DNA of 42,822 bases, from assembly GCA_027306525.1 (NCBI GenBank), contig DAHUZM010000153.1:1-42822 (forward strand). Reading direction: 5' to 3'. The notes beneath the pieces were generated by a model that was not told where the DNA came from, ran no database searches, and worked only from the letters and a program-made list of their open reading frames with translations. Within the stretch, counting starts at the first letter, position 1. The number at the start of each line of letters is the position of its first letter. The position numbers were made by a program, and so were the translations under genes. Source of the DNA: Acidimicrobiaceae bacterium (GTDB lineage: Bacteria > Actinomycetota > Acidimicrobiia > Acidimicrobiales > RAAP-2). Below are positions 16,187 through 23,937 of the stretch, piece after piece.

Positions 16187-17794
16187 ATGTCCGACTGGAA
16201 TTTCGCGACAGTCTGGGAGACCGTTGCACGCGAGCTGCCCGACGCTCCCGCCTTGACGCACGAGGAGCGGCGTCTCAATTGGCGGCAGTTCGAGCGGGCG
16301 GGCGAATCCTTCGCCGCAGTATTGCGAGCGCATGGATTGGAACCGCAGGCCAAGGTCGCTCAGTACCTGTACAACTGCCCGGAGTACCTGATCAGCGTCT
16401 TCGGATCGTTGAAGGCGAGCATGGTCCCGGTCAACACGAACTACCGCTACACGGGCGAGGAGCTGGTCTATCTCTGGCTCGACGCAGATGTGAGGGTGGT
16501 CGTGTTCCATTCGACCTTCGCCGATCGCATCGACCAAATCCGCGACCGGCTCCCGGGTGTCCAGTTGTGGATCTGCGTGGACGATGCAATGGCCGATATG
16601 CCCGATTGGGCGCTCCCGTTCCCTTCGGTCGATTCGCCGGACGACCCTGTGACCGGGAACCCAAGAAGCGGTGATGACGTCTTCATGATCTACACGGGCG
16701 GCACAACCGGTCAGCCGAAGGGCGTGATGTGGCGCCAGGACGACCTCTTCGTGAAGGTCATGAAGATGGGCCGCGCAGCGAGCGTCCTCGACTCCGACGA
16801 CCTCGGCGCGTACAGCGCGCTCTTGAAGGAACCCGGCCCCGTGCTCTGTGCAGCGGCGCCGCTCATGCATGGGACGGGTCTCATGTCCACGTGCGCCGCG
16901 ATGTTCCTCGGTGGTTCGCTCGTGACGCTTCCGAACCGGAACTTCTCGGCCACGGCGGTGCTCGATGCCGTGGCGGCACACCGGGTGACCCAGATGTCAA
17001 TCGTGGGTGACACGTTCGCGCGGCCGATTCTCGAGGCGCTTGATGGAAATCCCGACCGATGGGACCTGTCGTCACTCCGGTTGATGTTCTCCTCCGGCGT
17101 GATGTGGAGTCATGAGGTGAAGGCCGGCCTGTTGAGGCACCTTCCCGGCATCATGCTCACCGACGGCCTCGGGGCGTCGGAGACTCCTGGCATGGGCCGG
17201 GCCATCTCGAGCTCCAAGGAACTGGGTGGAACGGGGCGCTTCAAGCTCGGAGATGACGCCGTGCTCATCACCGATGACGGTCGGATCGTGACGAGCGGGG
17301 TCGGTGAGGTGGGCAGACTGGCGGTGGGCGGCCGCCTCCCGATCGGGTACTACAAGGATCCCGAGAAGACCGCCCAGACCTTTGTCACGGTTGGCGGCAG
17401 ACGGTTCGCCGTCCCGGGCGATTATGCCGAGATCACCCAAGACGGGACGATCAATCTTCTCGGTCGCGGCTCATCGTGCATCAACACGGGGGGCGAGAAG
17501 GTCTACCCAGAAGAGGTCGAAGAGGCCATCAAGAAGTTTCCGGGAATTGCCGATGCGGCAGTGGCAGGCGTCCCGGATCCCAAGTGGGGCCAGAGCGTGG
17601 TCGCGCTGGTCGAATGCAGGGACGCCGAAGTGAATCATGCGGCGCTCTTGGAGCACCTGCGAAACAGTCTTGCGGGCTACAAGTTGCCGAAGCAGATCTT
17701 CGACGTCGAGGCGATCACGAGGGCTCCGAACGGCAAGCTGCTGCGGAAGGTGGTCCAAGAAGAGGCGCTGAAGCTGACTTCCGGCGTCTCGTGA
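16187..17794 (+). CDS. Acyl-CoA synthetase (AMP-forming)
   Basis: 535-residue ANL-superfamily ligase that adenylates a carboxylic acid and transfers it to CoA. P-loop YTGGTTGQPKG at 169-179; A5-type motif LTDGLGASETPG; A7 PGDYAEITQDGTINLLGRGS; A8 hinge NTGGEKVYPEEVEEAIKKFP; and the catalytic-Lys end APNGKLLRK. By overall pattern it resembles the actinobacterial FadD3/FadD19 type acting on steroid or branched/cyclic acids rather than classic long-chain ligases; substrate is not predictable. A GAAGGGGGG precedes the ATG. It is preceded by the long GST in the same transcription unit and followed by a 221-base gap. Confidence 0.93.
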   Translation: MSDWNFATVWETVARELPDAPALTHEERRLNWRQFERAGESFAAVLRAHGLEPQAKVAQYLYNCPEYLISVFGSLKASMVPVNTNYRYTGEELVYLWLDADVRVVVFHSTFADRIDQIRDRLPGVQLWICVDDAMADMPDWALPFPSVDSPDDPVTGNPRSGDDVFMIYTGGTTGQPKGVMWRQDDLFVKVMKMGRAASVLDSDDLGAYSALLKEPGPVLCAAAPLMHGTGLMSTCAAMFLGGSLVTLPNRNFSATAVLDAVAAHRVTQMSIVGDTFARPILEALDGNPDRWDLSSLRLMFSSGVMWSHEVKAGLLRHLPGIMLTDGLGASETPGMGRAISSSKELGGTGRFKLGDDAVLITDDGRIVTSGVGEVGRLAVGGRLPIGYYKDPEKTAQTFVTVGGRRFAVPGDYAEITQDGTINLLGRGSSCINTGGEKVYPEEVEEAIKKFPGIADAAVAGVPDPKWGQSVVALVECRDAEVNHAALLEHLRNSLAGYKLPKQIFDVEAITRAPNGKLLRKVVQEEALKLTSGVS

Positions 17795-17967
17795 GCTCGG
17801 GTTCCCGCGCACAGCCGGACGTCGGGGCCGCCTCGAGGGGACCGAACGGCTCCCGGTCCGCATCGTGGGGTACCCACCTGGAGGGCCACGCGGGCGACGG
17901 GCAGGCCGCGGTTCGGGCCTTTGCAGGCGCCTTGGAAGGCTCGATTCGCCGCCGTTGGGCCATTGAA

Positions 17968-17996
17968 TTGACGAACAGATTGCCATAACATGTGCG
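17968..17996 (+). promoter_or_regulatory. Promoter-like shared motif, copy B
   Basis: TTGACG (17968-17973), 17-bp spacer with GCCA at 17982-17985, TGTGCG (17991-17996). The -10-like part is weak, but the TTGAC-N8-GCCA arrangement is identical to copies at 10295 and 14910. A start site near 18003 would leave a short leader before the ATG at 18016. In the preceding gap a small GGACCG...CGGTCC hairpin (17839-17859) could end the upstream transcript, but it is weak. Confidence 0.45.
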
Positions 17997-18015
17997 AGTC
18001 TTCGCGGGGGTGAAC

Positions 18016-19203
18016 ATGGAAATCCGAGCAGCACGTGGGGTCCTGTCAGCGGTTCGTCCGACTCGGGCGGCTTCGAGACATCGGCGTGCGCCGATCGGCG
18101 TCGCCGTCTTTGGGGTGTCCCTCAGCCTGATCGCATCGGCCTTCGGGTTGGCTTCCGGTGCCGCCGGAGCGGCGTCGAAGAAGGCCTCGAAAGTGGCGAC
18201 GACGGACATCAACGTGGGGATCTTCCCCGTCGCCGTCCAGACGTGGTTGCCGTACCTGGCCATCAAGGAGGGGTTCTTCAAGGCGAATCACATCAACGCC
18301 ACGATGGTCCCGGTGACCAATGCGACGACAGACGTGAGCGCTCTCGCTTCTGGCAGCCTCGACCTCGCCGTGACGGACGCCTCGGCGGGCGTGGGCGCGA
18401 TCCAAAAGGGGATCGGGCTGAAACTCGTCAGCTCCGTGACGACGCTCGGCCTCGACCTGATTGCCCCCGCAAGCGAGAACTTGCCCAAGACCTTCCCGGC
18501 GTCGGTGCGGGCGCTCAAGGGCAAGTCGGTGGGCGTGATCGGTATCGGCACTCCGGCCTACTACTACGCCCGGCTGTGGATCGCCGCTGCGGGATTGTCA
18601 CCGGACGACGTGAACTACGTGGCGTTGAACGGTCCACAACAGACCATCGCCGCAGCAGCAAGTGGCCAGACGGCAGCGGTCGTCGTTGACCCGGTGACCG
18701 GATATCTCTTCTCGAGGGCCCTCCACGCACAGTTGCTTGCGACGAACTCGAAGCCCTTCCCCGGCCTCCCGGCCCATTCCCTCATGCGCGAGGTGATGAA
18801 CAAGCCCGGAGCCTGGTTGTGGACCTCGACGCAGTTCGCGAGCAGCCATCCCCAGGCCGTTCGGGAGATCCAGTTGGCGCTCGAGGAAACGGACGTCTGG
18901 GTGCACAACCCGGCCAACTTCGATACAGCTGCCACCGCCATTGCCGCCCAACCCGGGTTCCCGACGACGGTGATTCCTGAGTCCCAGCTTCCGACGTTCA
19001 TCAAGCCACTCCTGCCGACCGTGGAGAGCTACGTCTCCCAAGGTGATGCGAACGCCTACGTCAAGTTCTGGAAGCAGGAGGGTCTCCTCAAGCGCTACAC
19101 CCCGGCAAGCTCCTACTTCGTCCACGGCGTCCCCGAGAGCGCGAAGGCCGTCGTGAAGGCGGTTCGCAGTGCCGGGAAGGCGAAGCTCGGCAAGAGCGCT
19201 TAG
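18016..19203 (+). CDS. ABC importer substrate-binding protein (NMT1/SsuA/TauA type)
   Basis: 395-residue secreted or surface-bound periplasmic-binding-protein-like II protein. Signal region: basic residues up to RHRRAP, then the hydrophobic IGVAVFGVSLSLIASAFGLA ending in ASGAAGAASKK; there is no lipobox Cys. Mature part: INVGIFPVAVQTWLPYLAIK and EGFFKANHINATMVPV, then LASGSLDLAVTDASAGVGAI, LKGKSVGVIGIGTPAYYYAR, typical of nitrate/sulfonate/taurine/pyrimidine-precursor binding proteins. The open frame reaches GTG 17992, but that would overlap the promoter motif; ATG 18016 has a GGGGG about 6 bases before it. First gene of an operon with two enzymes, ATPase and permease. Ligand unknown; a sulfate ester is suggested by the nearby sulfatase. 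Confidence 0.9.
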   Translation: MEIRAARGVLSAVRPTRAASRHRRAPIGVAVFGVSLSLIASAFGLASGAAGAASKKASKVATTDINVGIFPVAVQTWLPYLAIKEGFFKANHINATMVPVTNATTDVSALASGSLDLAVTDASAGVGAIQKGIGLKLVSSVTTLGLDLIAPASENLPKTFPASVRALKGKSVGVIGIGTPAYYYARLWIAAAGLSPDDVNYVALNGPQQTIAAAASGQTAAVVVDPVTGYLFSRALHAQLLATNSKPFPGLPAHSLMREVMNKPGAWLWTSTQFASSHPQAVREIQLALEETDVWVHNPANFDTAATAIAAQPGFPTTVIPESQLPTFIKPLLPTVESYVSQGDANAYVKFWKQEGLLKRYTPASSYFVHGVPESAKAVVKAVRSAGKAKLGKSA

Positions 19204-19254
19204 TCCCGCGGAATTCGTGACTCGAAGGACAAGTCCAATGGATCGGGGTTCGAG

Positions 19255-20292
19255 ATGAAACTGTCGACCGTCGTCAACCATGCGGGCGATCCCCGCAAGG
19301 CGGTGGCCCGTGCCCGCGACCTGGACAAGGCGGGCATCGACATGATCTGGGTGCCAGAGCTCTACGGGTTCGACGCCATCAGCATCCTCGGAGCGCTGGC
19401 GAGCACGACGGAGCACGCGGAACTGGGCACAGGGATCATTCCGGTCTATTCCCGCACACCCACGCTGCTCGGCATGACGGCGGCCGGCCTTGATGCCTTG
19501 TCGGGGGGGCGGTTCGTCCTCGGATTGGGCGTTTCGGGTCCCCAGGTGGTGGAGGGGTGGCACGGAATCGCCTATCGCACCCCGCTGCAGCACACCGAAG
19601 AGGCAATCGAAATCTGCCGAAAGGTGTGGCGACGCGAGCCCGTCGTCCATCAGGGGCCTGCATACACCCTGCCGTTGCCGCCTTCCGAAGGGACCGGGCT
19701 GGGCAAGCCGCTGAAGCTGATCAACCACCCGGTGCGCGAGTCGATCCCGATCTACGTCGCGAGCCTCGGCCCCAAGAACGTGGAGATGACCGCTCGCGTG
19801 GCGGATGGCTGGATCCCCACCTTCTTCCATCCCGACAAGGCCCGCGAGGTGTGGGCCGAGGATGTTGCGCGCGGGAAGAAGGCGAGGAGCTCCGATTTGG
19901 GTGACCTCGAGATCGTCGCGGGCGGGACCGTTTGCATCTGCGATGAGGATCGGGCCCAGCAGATCCGAGATGCCGCCCGGCCTCAGGTCGCCCTCTACGT
20001 CGGCGGGATGGGGGCACGGGGCAAGAACTTCTACAACGACCTCTTCCGGCGCTACGGCTATGAGGCCGAGGCCGAGGCGATCCAAGACGCCTTCTTGGAC
20101 GGCCGGAGAGCCGAGGCAGAAGCAGCCGTTCCGGCCGAGTACCTCGAGGCCGTCACGCTCGTTGGGGACGCCGGGCGTGTCCGCGACCGGGTCGAGGCAT
20201 ACCGCGAAGCCGGCGTCACGCGGCTGAGCATCACGCCTGCGGGACCCAACCACGTCGAGCTCATCGAGCAGTTGAAGGACTGGGCCTCGTGA
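19255..20292 (+). CDS. Luciferase-like (LLM) F420/FMN-dependent oxidoreductase
   Basis: 345-residue TIM-barrel flavin- or F420-dependent oxidoreductase. Landmarks: DKAGIDMIWVPELYGFDAIS, ELGTGIIPVYSRTPTLLGMT, LSGGRFVLGLGVSGPQVVEG, IPIYVASLGPKNVEMTARVADGW-type phosphate-binding strand, and a C-terminal GDAGRVRDRVEAYREAGVTR. The pattern fits the actinobacterial F420-dependent group more than the FMNH2 monooxygenases SsuD or bacterial luciferase, but a two-component monooxygenase cannot be excluded. It lies between the binding protein and the ATPase of the importer and its stop overlaps the next GTG, so it probably acts on the imported compound. Confidence 0.9.
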   Translation: MKLSTVVNHAGDPRKAVARARDLDKAGIDMIWVPELYGFDAISILGALASTTEHAELGTGIIPVYSRTPTLLGMTAAGLDALSGGRFVLGLGVSGPQVVEGWHGIAYRTPLQHTEEAIEICRKVWRREPVVHQGPAYTLPLPPSEGTGLGKPLKLINHPVRESIPIYVASLGPKNVEMTARVADGWIPTFFHPDKAREVWAEDVARGKKARSSDLGDLEIVAGGTVCICDEDRAQQIRDAARPQVALYVGGMGARGKNFYNDLFRRYGYEAEAEAIQDAFLDGRRAEAEAAVPAEYLEAVTLVGDAGRVRDRVEAYREAGVTRLSITPAGPNHVELIEQLKDWAS

Positions 20293-21497
20293 GCGGAGCC
20301 GCTGACGCTCCTCGGACCAAGGAGCCTCAAGGCGGCCCCTTGCACGGAGTGAGAGTCATCGATCTCTCTCGCATCGTCGCAGGTCCGATCTGCGCGAGGA
20401 TCCTCTCGGATGCTGGAGCCGATGTCATCAAGGTGGAATCGTCGACTCCCGATCTCACGCGATCGATCGGCGCCCGTGGAGACGGACTCGCGGCCTACTT
20501 CTCCATGTTGAATGCCGGGAAGCGAGCCGTCGCCGTCGACCTGCGCGATCCGGACGGCATCGAGTTCATTCGACGCCTGGTTTCTGACGCCGATGTCGTA
20601 CTCGAGAACTTCCGCCCCGGGGTCATGGAATCGATGGGTCTGGGCGCCGAGTCATTGCGATCGGAGCATCCCTCGCTCATCTATTGCTCCATCTCCGGAT
20701 ACGGCCTGACCGGACCCTGGCGGGAGCGTGGCGGGATGGCGCCTGCGATCCACGCCGAGATGGGGCTCCTGGCGGCGCACGCGCTGCGCGCCCAGCGTGA
20801 CCTCGGCCCCGAAGCCCAGAACCACGCTGACTACTACACCGGGCTTCTTGCGACGAGCGCCATCCTCGCGGCGCTCTTCGAGCGCGAGAGGACGGGCCTT
20901 GGGCAGCATCTCGATGTGTCGCTGGCCGAGAGCACCCTGTACACGATGGAGTGGCTCCCCTTCGAGGTGAACGAGGTCGTCGACACGGGTCCATTCAACC
21001 CAGCGATCACGGTTGTGGGGATCCTCGGCGATGGAACCGGCGTTGCGACAGCGGGAGATCCGGTGTCGTCCTTTCCGCGTTGGGCTCGCGCTGCGGGGCG
21101 AGCCGACATGCTCGAGGGGACCTCCCTGGAGCACCGAGAGCAGCGAATTGCGAACCGCGCGGCGACCGTGCAAGCGCTGAAAGACGTGCTTGGCGGGTTC
21201 CCGGACTTCGAGAGCTGCGAGAAGGCGGCGCGAGCCGCCGGTCTCGTCTGCGGGCGGGTGCGTACGGTTCCCGAGGTGGCGAGTTCGCCATGGGCACAAG
21301 ATCGGCAGGTGTTCACGACGCTTGCTCCTGAGGTGACCGGCGTGGCCCGTCCCTGGCGCTCGAGCTCAGAGCCGCCTGGTCCGTCCCGTTCGGCGCCCCG
21401 GCTCGGGGAGCATTCGATCGAGATCGCCGAGGAGGTCGGGCTCTCGCGAGAGCAGATCGATGCACTCGTAAGCCGAGGTGTTCTCGGTTGCAAATGA
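20289..21497 (+). CDS. CaiB/BaiF-family CoA-transferase (first copy)
   Basis: 402-residue family III CoA-transferase, which moves CoA between carboxylic acids through an aspartyl-CoA thioester, or a racemase of the same fold. N-terminal GVRVIDLSRIVAGPICARIL and SDAGADVIKVE, then NAGKRAVAVDLRDPDG, ENFRPGVMESMGLG, ISGYGLTGPW, and the catalytic Asp at D181 in NHADYYTGLLA. Start and stop both overlap neighbours (GTGA with the LLM gene, ATGA with the ATPase), so it is a built-in member of the importer operon. In isoprene and styrene clusters a protein of this family (IsoG, StyG) sits beside the GSTs; a similar role on a glutathione adduct is possible but unproven. Confidence 0.92.
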   Translation: MSGAADAPRTKEPQGGPLHGVRVIDLSRIVAGPICARILSDAGADVIKVESSTPDLTRSIGARGDGLAAYFSMLNAGKRAVAVDLRDPDGIEFIRRLVSDADVVLENFRPGVMESMGLGAESLRSEHPSLIYCSISGYGLTGPWRERGGMAPAIHAEMGLLAAHALRAQRDLGPEAQNHADYYTGLLATSAILAALFERERTGLGQHLDVSLAESTLYTMEWLPFEVNEVVDTGPFNPAITVVGILGDGTGVATAGDPVSSFPRWARAAGRADMLEGTSLEHREQRIANRAATVQALKDVLGGFPDFESCEKAARAAGLVCGRVRTVPEVASSPWAQDRQVFTTLAPEVTGVARPWRSSSEPPGPSRSAPRLGEHSIEIAEEVGLSREQIDALVSRGVLGCK

Positions 21498-22327
21498 CGA
21501 CCGCTTCTCAAAATGGCGCTCGTCCGAACGATCCATCCGCGAGCCCCGTCGTCCGGGTCCACGCCGTCTCGCATGCCTATGGTCGCCGATGGGCCATTCG
21601 GGATATCAACCTCGAAGTTGCCGAGAGCGAGTTCATTGCGATCGTCGGCCCGAGCGGCTGTGGAAAGACGACCCTCCTCAATCTGCTGGCCGGCCTCGAG
21701 TCGCCCAGGCGGGGCACGCTCGACATCTTTGGCAGCACACCACGCACCGGTAGGACCGACGTCGGCTACCTCTTTGCGCGAGACAGCCTCCTCCCATGGC
21801 GGACCGTTCTCGGGAACGCCGAGCTCGCGATGGAGATGTTCGGATGGGATCGGGCCACCAGGCAGGACAAGGCCCGCCAGATGCTCGAGGCAGTCGGCCT
21901 GAGCGATTACGAGCGGGCCTATCCAGCGCAGCTCTCACAGGGCATGCGTCAGCGCGTCGCGATCGCCCGCACGCTCGCCCCGGACCCACGAATCGTGTTC
22001 CTCGACGAGCCCTTCTCGGCATTGGATGCCCAGACCAAGCTGCTGCTCCAAGACACGTTTCGACGCATTTGGGAAAGCTTGGGGTCAACGGTGATCCTGA
22101 TCACCCACGATCTGGCCGAAGCGATTGCGATGGCAGACCGAGTGGTTCTGTTCACCCGCGGGCCTGGGCGGATCAAGAACGTCTACGTCGTGGATCTGCC
22201 CGCAAAGAGGTCGCTCTTGTCGCTCCAGGGCGAACAGGCCTTCCATTCGATGTACGAACAAATCTGGGCCGATCTACGTGACGAGGTGGCAAGCGAGGGC
22301 GAAACGGCAGATGGAAGCGCGAAGTAG
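21494..22327 (+). CDS. ABC importer ATP-binding protein (SsuB/TauB type) with altered Q-loop
   Basis: 277-residue ATPase that powers the importer. Walker A GPSGCGKT at 52-59, Walker B IVFLDEP at 167-173, H-loop in VILITHDLAEAIAMADRVVL. Two positions depart from the usual family: the Q-loop reads LFARDSLLPW (Ala95 where Gln is normal), and the signature is LSQGMRQR (147-154) instead of LSGGxxQR. The rest of the sequence looks intact and the gene is in frame, so these are probably features of a subclade rather than decay. ATG 21494 overlaps the CoA-transferase stop; the permease starts 17 bases before this gene ends. Confidence 0.92.
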   Translation: MTTASQNGARPNDPSASPVVRVHAVSHAYGRRWAIRDINLEVAESEFIAIVGPSGCGKTTLLNLLAGLESPRRGTLDIFGSTPRTGRTDVGYLFARDSLLPWRTVLGNAELAMEMFGWDRATRQDKARQMLEAVGLSDYERAYPAQLSQGMRQRVAIARTLAPDPRIVFLDEPFSALDAQTKLLLQDTFRRIWESLGSTVILITHDLAEAIAMADRVVLFTRGPGRIKNVYVVDLPAKRSLLSLQGEQAFHSMYEQIWADLRDEVASEGETADGSAK

Positions 22328-23258
22328 TTCCCTGGTAGCGACGCTCGAAGACGACGGTCTCTTCGTCACTGATGAGATCGAAGAGCCGCAAGCCAACATC
22401 TTCATTCGATTTCTCCGTCACGACCGCACAATCCAGGTGTTCGCCTTGTGCGTCCTTCTCGGAGCATGGGAGCTCTGCGCTCGTGCCGGCGTCGTGCCGG
22501 CCTCCTTCACGAGCGAACCCTCCCGATTCTTCCCGGCCCTGTGGGATCAGCTCATCCACGGCAATCTCGTGAGCCTGATGGGTGTCACATTGACCGAGAC
22601 GATGATTGGCTTCGCCCTTGCGAGCGTCCTTGGACTCTTGGCGGGCATCGTGCTCGCCGAGTCAAGGGTGGCGGAGAAGGTGTCGAGGCCCTTCCTCGTC
22701 GGTTTCAACAACCTGCCCCGTATCGCCCTCGCACCCCTGTTCGTGCTCTGGTTCGGGCTGGGCTCCTCTTCTCGGGTCGCGCTGATCGTCAGCCTTGGTT
22801 TCTTCATCGTGACCTTCAACACCTATGCGGGGCTGCAGGCAGCGGGCCGCGACTACATGTTGTTGGCGAAGACTCTGGGGGTCGGACGGATCCGCCGGTT
22901 CCGCCGGTTTGTCTTCCCCTCGGCCGTCCCGACGATCTTCTCTGGGTTGCAGCTGTGCCTGTCGTACGCCTTTCTCGGCGCCGTGGTTGGCGAGATGCTG
23001 ACGGGAAACCAGGGCCTCGGTGGCTATTTCACCCTGCAGCTGTCGAGCTTTGACGTCGACAACTTCTTCGCAGGAATGGTGCTTCTTGTCATCGTCTCGC
23101 TCGCATTGTCCTCGATCATGCGGGTGATCGAGTTGCAGCTGATCAAATGGCGCCAGATTGAGATGCGGGGGCTCGAAGCGGGCGCCTCTGGTCGAGGCCA
23201 GCGCGGCTCGAACCGCTCTTTCGGGCTTCGTCCGCGGGATCGCTCCGAGGAGTTCTAG
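22311..23258 (+). CDS. ABC importer permease (SsuC/TauC type)
   Basis: 315-residue BPD_transp_1 permease with about six membrane segments (IQVFALCVLLGAWELCARAG; GFALASVLGLLAGIVLAES; LAPLFVLWFGLGSSSRVALI; VSLGFFIVTFNTYAGLQAAG; and two near the end, the last FAGMVLLVIVSLALSSIM). The EAA loop that contacts the ATPase is AAGRDYMLLAKTLGVGRIRR. It has an N-terminal cytoplasmic extension and a basic C-terminal tail of about 35 residues (KWRQIEMRGLEAG and on) that overlaps, on the opposite strand, the end of the TetR gene by 116 bases. Last gene of the binding protein-LLM-CoA-transferase-ATPase-permease operon. Confidence 0.92.
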   Translation: MEARSSSLVATLEDDGLFVTDEIEEPQANIFIRFLRHDRTIQVFALCVLLGAWELCARAGVVPASFTSEPSRFFPALWDQLIHGNLVSLMGVTLTETMIGFALASVLGLLAGIVLAESRVAEKVSRPFLVGFNNLPRIALAPLFVLWFGLGSSSRVALIVSLGFFIVTFNTYAGLQAAGRDYMLLAKTLGVGRIRRFRRFVFPSAVPTIFSGLQLCLSYAFLGAVVGEMLTGNQGLGGYFTLQLSSFDVDNFFAGMVLLVIVSLALSSIMRVIELQLIKWRQIEMRGLEAGASGRGQRGSNRSFGLRPRDRSEEF

Positions 23259-23901
23259 GGGGCTCTGATGAAAGGAGAACGGTAAGCGCCGTGGCCAGCA
23301 GCTCGCGGGTGGCGTCCTCGGTCAGTCGCTGTCGGCGTCTGAGATATTCGATCGCTTCAAACTGGCAGAGAATGTCGGCGGCGTGGAAGACCGCCTCCCG
23401 CCGGTCGGCATCCATTGCCGCGAACTCTGCTTGAAACTGCGCTTCGAGCTCACGGCGCAGGGCCAGCTGCCTTCGATCAATTTGGATACGAAGGGAGGCT
23501 GGAGAGGGCGCGAGCCGGCGTAGCACCGGGATCGCGGGGCCGATCGCATTCCACAGAGCAAGGCGCTGGTCGACGATCGTGGTGATTCGATCATTGAGGT
23601 CGCCCTCTCCGAGATTCGAAATGCGAAAGAGCGCGTCGAATTTCGAGGCCCGGTGCGCCAATGCCGCCCGCATGAGGTCGTCCCGATTTGAAAAGTAGCG
23701 ATATATCGAGCGAAACGAGACTCCCGATGCGTCCGCAACGTCCTCGAATGACGGCTGCGTGTTGCCGGCCTCGACAAGCGCGTATGTGGCGTCGAGCACG
23801 GCTTCGCGGTTCCGCAGCCTGCGTGCAACCCGCCCATCCTGTTCGGGTCCGGGCGAGATCGTCTTGCGCTGGGAGGGCACCGGTAAAGGATAGCCGGGCA
23901 C
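23143..23901 (-). CDS. TetR-family transcription regulator
   Basis: 252-residue regulator. TetR_N helix-turn-helix at about residues 30-80: AVLDATYALVEAGNTQPSFE, then DVADASGVSFRSIYRYFSNR, with the usual YRYF recognition helix. The C-terminal ligand domain is all-helical and unclassified, ending with a polar Ser/Arg/Pro tail of about 35 residues that is encoded within the 116-bp antisense overlap with the permease. GTG 23901 or GTG 23880 may be the start; neither has a clear ribosome-binding site. It is divergent from the sulfatase (36-base gap) and convergent with the importer operon, so it is the best local candidate regulator for both. Inducer unknown. Confidence 0.9.
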   Translation of the reverse strand: MPGYPLPVPSQRKTISPGPEQDGRVARRLRNREAVLDATYALVEAGNTQPSFEDVADASGVSFRSIYRYFSNRDDLMRAALAHRASKFDALFRISNLGEGDLNDRITTIVDQRLALWNAIGPAIPVLRRLAPSPASLRIQIDRRQLALRRELEAQFQAEFAAMDADRREAVFHAADILCQFEAIEYLRRRQRLTEDATRELLATALTVLLSSEPPRTPRSDPADEARKSGSSRAGLDQRRPLRAPASQSGAI

Positions 23902-23937
23902 GAGATCAGATTTGTTTTGGATAAGGGGAGAGATTCA

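Noticed and set aside
19255-20292. Naming the luciferase-like protein SsuD (alkanesulfonate monooxygenase)
   Set aside because: It sits in an Ssu-like importer operon, but its motifs fit the F420-dependent actinobacterial group better and no flavin reductase gene is present.
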